DNA from: Bretschneidera sinensis
Lineage: Eukaryota; Streptophyta; Magnoliopsida; Brassicales; Akaniaceae
NCBI GenBank assembly: GCA_023935145.1
Contig: CM043698.1
Location: 69,993,501 to 70,057,500, forward strand
Length of the DNA: 64,000 nucleotides
Direction: 5' to 3'
In this document: positions 1 to 13,095 of the stretch, one piece after another
Layout: the number at the start of each line of letters is the position of its first letter
Numbering within the stretch: the first letter of the stretch is position 1
The notes under the pieces: generated by a model
The model's input: the letters and a program-made list of their open reading frames with translations, nothing else
The model's database searches: none
What the model was told of the DNA's origin: nothing
Translations under genes and position numbers: made by a program

Positions 1-1566
1 TTAAGAAATTCTCATTCATGAAGTGATAGAATTTACAGCTTGCAACCTAGTATAAGTTATATTTCAAATGGATTCAACAATTGAGGGTTGTTTATCCTAG
101 TACAAATTAAAGAAACTATAATAGATAGACCATAATTAAATTACTTAATCAGTGCCTCTGATTGGCCAAAATCTTGACTTACTATGAAGATAAACCATAA
201 TTTCAAGCAAAAACAACTCCTTATTTTTCTCTTAACAGTTTCTCCCTCTGTACTAATCTTCAATTTCTGGTTGGTAAAACGTATATTTGAAACTCTAAAA
301 CCCGTGTTTCCTGTTGAGCAACCATTCAATCCCAATGGAAGGTTTCTTGGTACTTGAATACCAGACACATCCCTAAACCTTTAAGACCCTAAAATTGGAA
401 AGATTTAACCAATATAATAAGCGGTTTCATTGACCTTAAGTGATCTTATTGATTTGGCATAATAATAACCATTAGATTTAATAGGATGATTGAGATATAT
501 GTAAATTGTCCATGCACCTAAACAAAATTGAGAGAACCAATATCCTACTTAGCAATTTAAAAAAAAAATTACAAGAGATAGACCATAATAAAGAAATTTT
601 CATTCATGAAACTATAAAATTTATAGCTTGTAACCTAGTATAAGTTATATTTCAATTTGATCCAACAATTGAGGGTTGTTTATCCGGGTACAATTTAAAG
701 AAATTATAAGAGATAAACCATAATTAAATTACTTAATCAGTGTCTTTGATTGGCCAAAATCATGACTTATTACAAAGATAAACCCTAATTTCAAGCAAAT
801 ACAACTCTTTATTTTTCTCTTAATAGTTTCTCCCTCCGTAGTAATCTTCAATTTCTGGTTGGTAAAACGTATATTGGAAACTCTAAAACCCTTGTTTCAT
901 GTTGAGCAACCACTCAATCCCAGTGGAAGGTTTCTTGGTACTTGAATACCAGACACATCCCTAAACCTTTAAGACCCTAAAATTGGAAAGATTTAACCAA
1001 CATAATAGGCGGTTTCATTGACCTTAAGTGATCTTATTGATTTGGCATAATAATAACCATTAGATTTAATAGGATGATTGAGATATATGTAAATTGTCCA
1101 TGCGCCTGTACAAAATTGAGAGAATCAAGATCCTACTTAGCAGTTTAAAAAATATATATATATATTACAAGAGATAGACCATAATTAAGAAATTCTCATT
1201 CATTAAGTGATAAAAATCAGCCTAGTATAAGTTATATTTCAATTGGATTCAACAATTGAGGGTTGTTTATCCCAGTACAAATTAAAGAAATTATAAGAGA
1301 TAGACCATAATTAAATTACTTAATCAGTGCCTCTGATTGGCCAAAATCTTGACTTATTACGAAGATAAACCCTAATTTCAAGCAAACACAACTCCTTATT
1401 TTTCTCTTAATAGTTTCTCCATCCATAGTAATCTTCAATTTCTGGTTGGTAAAACATAAATTTGAAACTCTAAAACCCTTGTTTCATGTTGAGCAACCAC
1501 TCAATCCCAATGGAAGGTTTCTTGGTACTTGAATATCTGACACATCCCTAAACCTTTAAAACCCTA
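1..1566. repeat. Tandem duplication, ~590-bp unit, 2.6 copies, upstream of the Pumilio gene
   Basis: Three head-to-tail copies start near 1, 588 and 1180. Landmarks recur in order in each: the start phrase around ttaagaaattctcattcat, a block around caattgagggttgtttatcc, and a block around ggaaggtttcttggtactt. Copies differ by scattered substitutions and small indels. The third copy is partial and runs into the Pumilio 5' region at about 1566, where it stops matching the other two. The unit therefore looks like the proximal upstream region of the gene repeated outward. The short reading frames in it are not supported as genes. Confidence 0.9.
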
Positions 1567-1811
1567 CAAAACTGTCCAACCAATTAATCCCTCTTCTCTC
1601 TCCCAATGTTTTTCTTTCTCTAAACCCTTTTCTCTACTCACCTTCCCCGCAGGCCTTACCATATAAGAACATAATCACCTTCCCAGCCGGCCTTACCATA
1701 TAAGAACATAATCATGGAAACTCAATTCCAATTACCACCTTTCTCAAAACTCTAGCTCTCTAAAACCAGAGTTATCAAAACCACCACCTTTACCATCACC
1801 AAAGCCCTACA
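1567..1811 (+). promoter_or_regulatory. Proximal promoter / 5' UTR of the Pumilio gene with a 37-bp duplication
   Basis: This pyrimidine-rich stretch sits between the tandem repeat and the Pumilio ATG. It holds two adjacent near-identical 37-bp copies (about 1639-1675 and 1676-1712), each with the TATA-like string ccatataagaac, followed by a CT- and CA-rich leader. Either copy could position transcription. That a promoter is here is inferred from location and composition; no transcription start can be read from the sequence. Confidence 0.45.
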
Positions 1812-3321
1812 ATGCAAAACCATCAACAACGCGACATTATGGCAAAGATGGGTCTCAATTTTCATGTGAATTCACATTATCATCAGTATCTCAATACTAG
1901 GTCCTTAGAGATGGGTCTCAATTATCCTATGAATTCGCATGAACATCAGTATCTCAATACTAGGTCCTTGGAATCTGGGTTGAATCTAAACCCTAGTTTG
2001 ATTGGTCATCTTAATGGCCAAGAAATTAGTCTTGTAGCTTATTTGAGTAGACTAATTTTATCCACCACCCCTCCTCTTCAATCTCAGCTTAATAACTCGT
2101 TTGATGATTCCCCCATTCATATGGGTTTTCGACATCTATCCTCCTATCCAGAAGAGCAGCGAGTAAATAACGACTTGCGCAGATTGAGGATTGATTTTGC
2201 AGTGACTGGACAGATGGGATTGTATAGTGGAACTCCATTGATGGAGGATTTAAGGGGTAATCTTAGCCAGCCTCGTTCAAGATCAACTTCTTTTGCTGAT
2301 TATAATCAATATGGCAATGGGGGAGGAATCCCAAATTTGGTGGTTGCAGCAGCATTGAATAGATCTGCTGCTTCTTTCAATAATATTAGTAATAACTTTC
2401 GATTGCAGCCTCGAATTCAATCTTCCGATGAATTATTTGCACCCAGGTGCAATTTGAAGCCTAACAGGATAGGTCGTCCTAGTTCTAGGAAATCTGATAA
2501 TAATGGGTCCAAAATATCCAAAAATTCGTATATTTTGTTGTCTAATTCCTCGTACAATCATCGAAATATTGTTCGTCCACGACAGCGTTCATATCACTGC
2601 TTGTTGGAGGACTACTCGTGGGAAGAAGTGATAGGCCGGGTGGTTTCAGTGGCAAAGGATCAACGAGGAAGTTGTTTCTTGCAGGAGAAATTAAGAGAGA
2701 GGATAGAAAAAGAAATTGGGATGATTTTCTCGGAGATGAAAGATCATTTGGATGAGTTGATGGTGCATCCCCGTGCTACTTATGTTATTCAGAAGCTTTT
2801 CGAAGCATGCAGCGAAGAACAAATGACTGAACTTGTCTCAATGATCATTCCTAATCTTATGAATATTTGCCTTGAAGAATATGGGTATGACCACGTCTAG
2901 TTTCTTACTTTAAACTTTAATTTTAATGTTTTCCTTTTCATATGTACATATAAATGAAATCATGAGGTAGATAATACATACCAAATGTTTGTTTGTTTGT
3001 AAGTACTATTTAGAGTTTTTCTTCTTCTCTTTGCAGATCTCGTGCAGTGGAGAGCAAAAATTCTTACTTGTGTCAGGTTTGAAAGCTATTACTATCGACT
3101 TGTGCAAGAACATTAGTGAGCAAGGGAATCGTGTAAGGTCAAAGGGCAATGACTTTGAAGAGCTAGGGCATCATGTAACGTCAAAGAACAAGGACTTTAA
3201 AGGGCAAGGGCAAGGGCATCATGTAATTAGTCTTTGCCTCACAGAATGTTCAAATGAAGGAACAAAGGTAATTTATGCACTATATATGTTCCTAGCTATA
3301 GAATTTTCATCCTTTACAAAT

Positions 3322-3384
<63 letters not shown>

Positions 3385-5620
3385 CAATCTTGACGAATTT
3401 ATGCATATACGATGAAATCGTTATGTTCTTGATAATGTTGAGTACTGTGGCTGAGTTTTACGAGAAATTCTTGCATGGAAAATCATAACATGTCACATCA
3501 ACAGTTATCTCTCAAATTTATATTTATTGACGTCTCGCGATTTGCCTAGCCTATTCAAGGAATTTTTTGAGTCCTTGATGTGAAGTATGAAACTGCATGC
3601 TTTAAAAGTAGAAACTAAAATTCCCATGGAAGTGATATCCTGCCAGAAAGGGAGTGTGCTAATTAAGCCTTGGCACTTAGCTGCAACAATGTTAACAACT
3701 AGAGAATTCTAGTTTAAGCCCATGAGGTAGCCCTAAAAATCATAATGTCATGACAAAGAATTTTGCACTTTCTTATTCTAATTGTGTTCATTTTACTTTA
3801 AAATACGCATTGTGATTGAACTGATCATTCATTTATAAAATTCAGTCTCATTTTTTAGACGCAATTATTTTTACCCAAAGCTTATGAGGAGGCATATTTT
3901 GTTATAATACTCATTATAATGATTTTACTTAATTACTGATCATAAGCTCTGATCAAGTTTCTTTGCTAAGGAACTCTTTTAATCTTTACGAGTTATTGCA
4001 CATGAATTATTGATCTGATTTTTGGTAAGAAGGACAATGTTTACATGTTATAAGCACTGAAATATTTTTAACATACTATGTAACTTATTGAAAGCCAAAA
4101 GGTTTCAATTCATAATTAAATCTTCTGATAAAATCCTCCTTTCCTGGTTGCAGTCTCTTCAGGAAGAAATAGCGAGCAACTGCCTCGATCTTGCAACAAA
4201 CAAGAGTGGATGTTATGTGTTGCAAGAGTTTATTTGTTATTCCAATGGAGCGCTTCGGGAGCATGTTATTGATGAAATAACGGCAAATGCATTGCTCCTA
4301 TCAGAACACGATTTCAGGTTTGTTTCAGTATCAAAATAAATAATTATGAGGATAACTACATATACATAATTGTTGTTTCGAATAATCTTCTTAGAAGGGA
4401 TTTGAAATTTGAGATTTATTAATCATCAAATTCATTTTCCTTGCATATATTGATTGAATCAGATTGATTGGTTCATTTTTAGTATCCTGTTGAATTTAAT
4501 GATCGATTTTTATATCATAAAACTTATTTTCTTTTTTAGGAACTATGTTGTGCAGTATCTACTAGGATTATAAATTTCACGCTTCACAGCAGATATAATA
4601 GAAATGCTTGAAGGGAATTATGTTAGTTTGTCCATGAACAAGTTTGGCAGCCATGTTGTGGAGAAATGTTTCAGCAATATTATTGTAAAAGAGCATTGCA
4701 GAAAGATTATCATGGAGATTATTCTTAGTCCAGACTTTCTAAAGCTTGTTCAAGATGAGTATGGGAATTACGTCGTTCAGTCAGCATTGATTATATCTCA
4801 GGTCAGATAATTAATAGAACGTCTCCTCTGCATTTATTTTATTCTGTTCATATATATATTTGCTTACTAATCTGCCTGATTTTTATTATTAATATATATA
4901 AATATATATGACCTTAGTTTTTAGACCTATTTGACAATATTTATCAAATTTTTTTATTAGTTATTGGACTTTTTGTTAAAATTGTAACATAAACTTTCAA
5001 CTTGAGTTTCCTTTCAGAATACTGAGCTTTCTGTATGGAATAATTGTGCTATATATAAGATTTCAACCAAAATCAAGGTCAAAGATTTAACCAAGAATCT
5101 GAATTTTGCTACTGCTTCTTATTCGTTTTTGAGCTCATTCTTTCCCTACTTCCACGGCCATGTATTTTGTTAGAGTAGTGCTATTCGTACCCTTCCCCGT
5201 ACCCTTATTTATACCCTCAATTCCATTACTAACTTTCATAACAGTCCACTAATAACTTGGAGAGACACTTTTGTGTCACTTGTCATTATGAAAGGTACTT
5301 TCAACCAATTTCTTATATCTCTCTCCATCTAACAATGGCGAGTAGGTCCAGAAAATTTCCGTGGACTAGAAGTAGGTAAGAATTTTTTCTAAAATGGGAC
5401 TTCTCTAGGTATAAATACCTTTATTGATTTTCTATTATCACTATAGATCTTAATAATTATGAACCTTTTTTAATTCTTCTTTTTTTCCCTTCAGAAGATG
5501 CATAGAGATCTCCACCAAACCCTCACCGTTCGCATTCTGATGAACTATGCATTTCTGCACAGCCATCCATATGGGAAAAGGGTACTGGCCCGAGCCAGGG
5601 GACGTAGGTACCGTGTATAA
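1812..5620 (+). pseudogene. Pumilio/PUF-family RNA-binding protein gene, five exons, disrupted
   Basis: PUF proteins bind 3' UTRs in the cytoplasm and repress or destabilise mRNAs, one base per repeat. Exons: 1812-2884, 3037-3267, 4154-4317, 4540-4801, 5495-5620, with GT-AG junctions and matching phases. Exon 1 encodes a low-complexity N-terminus and Puf repeats 1-2 (RGSCFLQ, RATYVIQ). Exon 2 gives repeats 3-4 (GSRAV, GHHVIS), exon 3 repeat 5 (SGCYVLQ), exons 3-4 repeat 6 (RNYVVQ), exon 4 repeats 7-8 (GSHVVEK, GNYVVQ), and exon 5 the closing HPYGKRVLA motif and TAA. Damage: TAA at 4571-4573 just after repeat 6, and in exon 2 the frame after GSRAV shifts with loss of part of repeat 3. A weaker donor at 2895 would keep exon 2 open but lose the GSRAV match. 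A 23-residue block near the N-terminus is duplicated. It is a recent pseudogene or a truncated allele; the family call is secure. Confidence 0.85.
3326..3382. repeat. (CT)n-(TA)n microsatellite in Pumilio intron 2
   Basis: About 13 CT repeats run directly into about 15 TA repeats inside the intron 3268-4153. This is a compound dinucleotide microsatellite and is likely length-variable. Nothing else was recognised in that intron. Confidence 0.95.
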
Positions 5621-6676
5621 GAGCATGTAGGGTGGCCACTAGCCAGTGAAGAGAAATGGTTTCAAGTCTCAACACTATGTGGCTTACTGTTTGTTTAGCT
5701 TATATCCTATTTTGCAGTTTTTCCTCTACTAGGACTTAACTAGTATATTATTGTGTGTTGTTGTTGGTTGCTATGTTGAATTGTGTCGGTGTTTTAGGAT
5801 TGTCAACTTCTTTTATTTGTAGCTTCAAGAGAAGTTAGGGTGCAGGTGCCAGAGAAAGTAAGAAGCTTCTCCTCTTATGGAAAGTTTGTGTGCTTAGCTA
5901 CACAAAACCATAAGAGTGGATGCAGAATTAGTAAGCGTTGTAATATGAAATTGTATGTTTTCTGCCCTTCATGGTACTTTTGCTTGTTATAAAGCACATT
6001 ATATTTTGGAGATTATGATGGTTTCTTTGTTTTCTGTTAGAGGGTTTGCTATTTTCTGTTTGCATCATTTAGGAAGTTGATTTGCAGGTTCTGTATCTTC
6101 GATGCTTGTTGTCTGCATACATAGTTTAGCCTCAGGACTAGTAGTACTTTGTGCCATCTGCTAGTCACTTGCTTATCTAGCAGATAACACATCTTCTAGT
6201 TCATAAACTGAAAATTGTGAGATTTCATATCCTTCTTAATCAGGGCAATTGCATTAAATTATCATACTTCCTTGAGATTTGAAGGAGTCGTGTAGATTTC
6301 TCTTCAGTAGTCATGATCAGGGGCTGTTTAATTTCAAGCCAATGTATAGCTCTTATGAAATCCATAATCTCCTACTCTTGTAAATAGTCAAAATGAAAGC
6401 AAAAAATCATTTAAAATGCCTAAAATTATACATTTCAACAATCAAAATAATTAACTCAAGGAACTGGGTTAAGAGTGCTTATTGCTTAGCATACCTTGTA
6501 ATCATTAATGAAACTTGATAAACGGTAGCTTCATAATTTTAGTTAAATTTCATGACTGGAAAATTCCTTAGGATGCCAGAATCATTAACCATGCATTCAA
6601 TCTGAGAAGACGTTAAGCATATTTCTCCCTGCTAATCACAGTGCTTAACTAGTTTTTTCTCAAGTGTCTTCTTTAC

Positions 6677-6707
<31 letters not shown>

Positions 6708-7092
6708 GCGGGGAGGGGATAAAAAAGAAAGGCCATATGTTTCCAACAACTTCACCATTTTATACAGACACCAAATACAAAATACCAGAATTATCTGAAA
6801 TTTCACTTAGGAGAGACTCAGCTATATTTCAAAGACATAATAGAGGGGTTCTGCGGCTGATATCACTGAAATAACATAGAAAGTGGTGATTTCGATGCTG
6901 ATAAACAAGGATCTTACAAATACCAACAAAATTGCATCTAAAATTCTGACAAAGCAGGATTAATATGACCAGCACCCCAAGGTAGAAATTGATGAGCCTG
7001 CTATTTTTCTAGCATAAGATGGAAGGTCAACAGATCCCATCCATTTCCATCGCTAAGCAAAATATATTATACAACAATAAACAATGCCAGAT
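5621..7092. other. Intergenic region between convergent genes
   Basis: This is the 3' flank shared by the Pumilio gene (+) and the TXNDC9-like gene (-), whose stop codon is at 7093-7095. It contains AT-rich sequence and a pyrimidine-rich cttttc run near 6680-6710. No coding exon, RNA gene or transposon was recognised. Confidence 0.7.
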
Positions 7093-9748
7093 TCACTCAG
7101 AGTCTGAATCTGAGTTTGTGCTTTGTCGTACACTTCTCCTGGTTTGTGCACTAGACTTCAATGGATTTAGGGATGATTCGCCCTCAAAAAAGATGACTTG
7201 CGCTTTTGCTAACCTCTCTTCCAATTCCTCCGTGCTGAACTCATCTGTCCCACCAAGCTCATTGAATCCAACCTAATAACCATTAAATAAGGATCTGTTA
7301 ATGTTAAACGACGACGAAACTTTTTTCCAAACAATTCAGTCAATAGCATGTAATTCTCCAACAGACCACATAATCATCCACTTTAGCATTCTTTATAAGG
7401 GCAAGGGTCGGAAGAACAACGATCTTGAGCCTCTCAGCCAAGAATGGACTTTTCTCAGCATGGATTTTGACAAAACGTGTCTCTATGTGCTGCTTTGCCA
7501 ATATACTCAAGTGTTTGTCCATCACCTGCAAATGAACCGTAAGCATGCATTGTTTTTTTCCAAAATTCAAATCTACTTCAAAATGCAACATTATTTAGAC
7601 CTAGGTGAATTCTTGCACACGTCAGATAAATAGAAGGGCCCTCTTAGCATACTTGACTTTCCAACACTTCTTGATGCAATTACTCGAGCAACATGCATTG
7701 CTTTTGATAATAAGGCATCCAAGTCCATTTCCCCTCTCATTTTAACTTTTTAAAAAATTCATAAAAAACTATAAACAGGTGGGATTGAACAGTACTAGTA
7801 ATTTTCACAGTACAACCAACCTGAATGTGTCCATAAAGATAAAATCAGCCACTAAACAATTGTTTATGTAACCTATGTATTTAACAGATAGACCTTAAGT
7901 ATTTACTAATTACTACAGTATTAACTACCTACCACATCATTAATAAACAGTACATCAATTATATGTAGACACCAGGTCTTAAATAGGTACAAACAACAAA
8001 TTGGCATCCAATGGAACTGAAAGAAATTTCCTATTAACCCATTTAAGGTTAAAAATAAATTTATAAATCAAGTTTTGGTCACCTCTGTTTCAATAAGACC
8101 CAACCACAGATGCCAGTCAACACGTCTATTCCTTCCTCTCTGTCATACCATCCCCAATCTTGCACGGCATCACATGCCCCAAGAAACCCCAATGAGTTGC
8201 CCATACCTTTCAATCAGTAGATTTCAGACATACTTCTGTTCCAAAGACACTTGAGTGGACAGACTGTGTAAGTCAAATATATTAACCCCATTTCAACAAC
8301 AGAGCCAAGGCCAGCTCATAGATGTTGGATAACATACCCAGGTATTTGCTTACACCATGTTAAAGTTCAAAATTGCTTGAAAGGACATATATTTAGGTTC
8401 CTCTAATTCTCTTCTTGTGAACCCTTCTCTGAATTCTTAGCCCAACCAAACAAAGAGTCAAACATTGCCCAACAGCAAGCTCTCCCAAATCCCAATTGGA
8501 GTCTTGCTTCAATACTCAGTAACAGGGCAGACAAGCATTATGAGAAAAGCCTCTTAAATTAACCCTCACTTTTAACCAAACCCCAAAAAACTTTTCACAG
8601 ATGAAAAAATTACATTTCCCATTAATAGCAGGACCAAGAGTTACTTATAAAAAAAAATAACAGGACCAAGAGTTCCTGAATTATCGACACCATTTGTCAC
8701 CTCATTTTATGCACCAAACAGTAACTAAAAGAAGCTCTCACAATGCAAATCACCAAATCAGCAATCCAACCAACGCACCATATTCGGGAGATCCAACACA
8801 AACTCCTAACCTAAACAACTAAAAAGATTTAAGAAGACAAATTTCTGGAACCAACACCACTTCTCTACACTCTACCAAGCTCAAATCTAGAATAATTTTT
8901 CAGAAATTACCAAATCAAACACTGTGTTAACAATGCAACCGAAATTCCTAAACTAAACACCATATTCCATCCACACCAAACCTTAACTAAACCAACAAAA
9001 CAAGCTTTCACAATGCAGAATACTTGAACCAACGCCCGCTCTCTACCAAGCATAAATCCTGCGTAACTTTCCAAAACAACTCATCCAAATTACGCATTCC
9101 ATTAACAATGGAACCAAAGATTTCTAAATCAAAAACCAGCTTCACCGACACCAAAACCAAATAAACCATCCACAAAAGGAATTCACAATTGCAGGTTCCA
9201 CAAGCCCTGCAAACCACTCATCCCATCAACAACACGACTAAAACAAAATTTCTCAATCATCAACACGAAACTAACCAAAACCAGCTTATTCAAACTTAAT
9301 TTTTTTTTTTAAAAAAAAAGGCATTATATGTATATGTACATACATATCACATACCTTGCAGGGCCAGTTTTCGCGATAGAAGTGGCAAACGACGCGGTCG
9401 CTAGCCTTGACGGCGGAGAAAAAGTCCTTTTCCGAGGGGATCTCAGTGTACTCGCCGTGACTAAGGGCGATCCAACGGCTCCGCTTTTCCGACATCTTCT
9501 TCATCTGCTGCAGCCTCCTCTCCCTCAATGCATCCATATCGTCCATGTCTAGACGATCTAAGGCTGCGATCTCCTCATCCAGCTTGTCCTCCACGGCTTT
9601 GGCCACCGTCAACACTTGCTTCTCCACGATCTGGACAATATGAATCGTATATTAAATGCACGCAGATATCATGTATACATAGAAACACGTTTACGTATTT
9701 AGAGAGGGAATGTATATGATGTACCTCTTGAACTATGGGGATCTCCAT
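7093..9748 (-). CDS. TXNDC9: TXNDC9 / phosducin-like thioredoxin-domain protein, four exons, intact
   Basis: Family members are cytosolic phosducin-like proteins that work with the chaperonin CCT/TRiC in folding tubulin and actin. Minus-strand exons: 9725-9748 (MEIPIVQE), 9355-9630, 7367-7525, 7093-7272. All junctions are GT-AG and phase 0, giving 212 residues. Exon 2 carries a charged coiled coil (EEIAALDRL, LRERRLQQMKKM), then HGEYTEI and the start of the thioredoxin fold (VVCHFYRENWPCK). Exon 3 continues the fold (MDKHLSILAKQHIETRF, VVLPTLALI); exon 4 gives GFNELGGTDEF and an acidic serine-rich tail. The usual CxxC is absent: the active-site region reads WPCKVMD with one cysteine, which is normal for this subfamily, so a redox role is unlikely. 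Length and layout fit the plant family and no lesion is seen, so I take it as functional. Intron 2 (7526-9354) is long and holds nothing recognisable. Confidence 0.92.
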
Positions 9749-11135
9749 TGCTGAGTTCTGCGAGATCTCTCCCTCACTAGTGATGAGATCTTGAAATGGA
9801 AATGAGATGAGAGGAGGTGCAGGGCTTTGCTTGGTCCTGACTCCTGAGAATGGCGAAACTGCCAAAACGAGGCCGCTTTTGTCTTGTGAGAATTGGACTT
9901 TGTAGGGCTGGGAGTTGTTGGCCCAGGAGCGAACTACAGCCCAATGGAGTACTTGTTATACGGGACCAACTTGGGCAACTTAGCCCGGTTCAACTTGTGC
10001 ATGAGATTTTTTAAGGTGGGTTTGGGTTGAAAATTCTCTACTCAAATTAGGTAGTTTTCTGAATGCTAGTTTAATCTGTATCCGTGAGTCTTTATTTTAA
10101 ATGTGATATTCTCATATAGTGCGAAATTATGAGAAATTTTAAACTGTACAGTTTAGTTATTATTATAAATTAGTTATTTGAATTTGTGTATAATGTTTTT
10201 TTAGTACGGTTTCATATATTTAAACTTTTGAAATTTAAAATGGAAAGAAAAATTAATAATCTAACTCAATCTGAGTTAAAATCAAATACGAAAAAATAGT
10301 TAAATTATGAATTTATTTTCAATATTTTTGGGATATGATTATTTTACTCGTTAAAATATTTATTGTTTTAATTTAATATATAAAATTTTAAAATTAACTA
10401 AATCAAACTACTCTCTTAGAAATTACATCAATCACATAATGGAAACTCACGTAAACAATGTTAGATATACAAGTTTTTCACCATATTTCTTATGAGATAC
10501 ATTCTTAATCCTAATTTTCTCTCCTCCCCCATTCTTAGCTTTAATGGGGTAACTTCATACTAATTTATACGCATGTATACCAGTACACTTGAAAAGTCAA
10601 TCGTTCTCTTATATTGGTCAAAGAACCCCACACCAATTTCCAATAATGAGTTTAAAAGATTTCGTTTTGCAAAACACACTGATCTCACCATGTGAGCATC
10701 ATCCACTCGTGATACAAGTCATATTGTTCACGCCACACAAGTCCTTCAAACTTATTTTGTTGTTCGACTATATACCATTACAAGCATTTTGGAGTCAATC
10801 GCATGATCTCTCCCTCACATGTGAGTCTCTATTGCTCCCCCTCGTCATCAAGTCTATACCACTCCAGACGCATACCATAGCCCAATAACCTCACATAAAA
10901 AATCATAAATTATCCAATTAATGTCAAAGAATCACGTACCAATTTCCAACATCACCCGCTCGCAATACAAATTACCTTGTTGCATGAGTCCCTCGAGATC
11001 AATTTGAGAAGAGAATCTGTGAACGGAGACAATGAGTGGTGGCTTACAACTAACAGTAATCTCTCTGTGCACACAAGTTTTTCAATAGATGAGATTGTTA
11101 TTAATAGCTTCTTTTGCCTTTAGTTTTGTCTGTTT
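9749..11135. other. Upstream flank of the TXNDC9 gene, no gene seen
   Basis: The first ~200 bases are relatively GC-rich and are the likely promoter/5' UTR of the minus-strand gene. The rest is AT-rich without credible coding sequence; the 99-codon frame at 10589-10888 has no recognisable domain or codon signal. Confidence 0.6.
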
Positions 11136-11330
11136 GGCGATGTTTAAGTCTCACTTAAAGTTAACTTTAAGTTGAAACTTATTTTTTAAAATTTATCAAA
11201 AACTTAATCAAATAAAATCAAACCACCTATTAATTGATGTTTAATTGTTATTTAATACAATTTAATTTGATTAAATTTTTAAAAATAAATTAGAATTTAA
11301 AATTTACTTTAAGCTTTAACCAAAGATTAT
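11136..11330. mobile_element. MITE, older copy of the 23.3-kb family
   Basis: This ~195-bp AT-rich stretch begins ggcgatgttta and ends near ctttaaccaaagatt. Its interior matches the better-preserved MITE at 23316-23522 (shared phrases cacctattaattgat and ttaatttgattaa), and the two halves are partly self-complementary. The ends are eroded and no target-site duplication is clear. Confidence 0.6.
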
Positions 11331-12539
11331 GTATGTGCCACGGAAATAACTGCCATTTCCTAGGTGCTTGAGTTTTTAAAGTCATAGGTTGATCAACTTT
11401 GTTCAACAAAAATGTCACTAAACTATTAGAGCACTGCAGTTAAAAGATTATGATTTATATAAGGGTTTCGAAATTGTAAACTGTTTATACTAAAAATAAT
11501 ATAGTTGTAAATTATTTAATATTTAATAAATTAACAACCGATAATTTTTTGTACAAAAATTTAATTTCTTAAAAATAATAACCCATTTCGAGGTGCACAC
11601 GACATATTTTAGATAGATTTATACATTTCATAAATTTAACCTATTTCTTATCACATACACAATTAAAAATGTAATAAATTTACTTGTAAACTGCTTTTTT
11701 CCCTTTTTTTTTTAGTTTCTTACCTATAACTCGAGCTGAAAACTGGGGTGAATCAACATTAGGTTTAAGTTACTTAGTGATTTGTTTGTTGAATAGAAAT
11801 ATTCTCAATAAAATGTAAAACGTAGGTATGGATGTGTGCTATTCGATAAAAATTGAATTACCAAATCAAACTATCAAAACAATTAATTGTATCGAGATTG
11901 GTATTGAAATCTTCATATTTTGGTAATTTGATATTAGGATCGGTTTTGAAAAAAAAAATATTGATTATTGTATTATAGAAATTGTTGAGATAGATTGTAA
12001 TATCGTTTGAGTCTTGTATCCCAAATAAAAAAGATATGAAACCTTAAAATGTTTTGTATAAGAAATTTCAATAAAGTTACAATTTATATACAACTATGTC
12101 TATTGGTGGGGGATATATATATACATATATATATATTATATTTATATATATATATTATATTTGGATTTGGATTTGGACGTAAATACTTTCTTAAATTTTT
12201 TAACTGTTTTATAATTATCAACAAACATCATTCTATAATTACAATTTCTGAAGTAGCCGTTAATTGTGTCTATTATTTTTCAGTAGTTATTCAAGATTTA
12301 ACCAACATCATTCTAGTATTATAACATCTCAAATAGCAATAAATTTTTATCTATTATTTTTTAGTTTAATTTGAACAGGCAATTATAAAATTATGATTGC
12401 TTTTGATGTGATTTTTACGGTTATGGTTTAAATTCAACAGTCACACTCATAAATGGTGATTGTTAATACTTTATAAATAGAAATATGTAATCACGTTCAA
12501 AAATACAGTTTTTATCAAGAGTTATGTTTGAGTTTTGTT

Positions 12540-13095
12540 ATATCTTGAAGAAGACTTGTTTGTAATTTTATTCTCCTAAACGTGCACATGCAACATCTTC
12601 TTAAATATAATGTTTAAAACACGTCTCAAAACCGTAATTTTTTTTTATAAAGAAAAGATATTTATTTGACTCCATAATCTTCCGATCTAACATAAACATT
12701 ATCAAACCCAAGCCTAACAATTTTTTGTTGCATCCCAAAGAAATTTGTTTGTAATTTTATTACCTTAATAGTGTACAAATGATATCTTCTTAGCGACAAT
12801 GTTTAAAACACACCTCAAAATCATATTTTTTTCTAGTAAAAAAACTATATTTATTTGACTCGATTATTTCTGTTCTAACAGGAACATTGGCCTAACCGTT
12901 TTTTTGTCTTAGCCTAGAGGAGACTTGTTTGTAATTTTATTCCATTAAAAAGTGTGTAGACATTATTTTTTAAAAACAAGGTTTAAAAAACGCTTCAAAA
13001 TCATATTTTTTTAATTTAAAAAACATATTTATTTGACTCCATTATCTTTTGTTCTAACATAAACATTATCAAACCCAAACCTAACAATTTTTTTA
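12540..13095. repeat. Degenerate tandem repeat, ~185-bp unit, three copies
   Basis: Three consecutive units share the ordered landmarks acttgtttgtaattttatt, gtttaaaacacgtctcaaaa and tatttatttgactc. They start near 12545, 12730 and 12905. Units differ by many substitutions and small indels, so the duplication is old. No coding potential is seen and the unit matches nothing else recognised in the window. Confidence 0.8.

Noticed and set aside
5172..5225. MITE-like end in the last Pumilio intron (gtgctattcgtacccttccc)
   Set aside because: The opposite end could not be found, so no bounded element can be claimed.
9328..9719. Plus-strand frames at 9328-9552 and 9528-9719
   Set aside because: They are shadows of TXNDC9 exon 2 and its intron on the other strand.
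10589..10888. Plus-strand frame of 99 codons
   Set aside because: No domain, no codon bias against the surroundings and no promoter or splice context.
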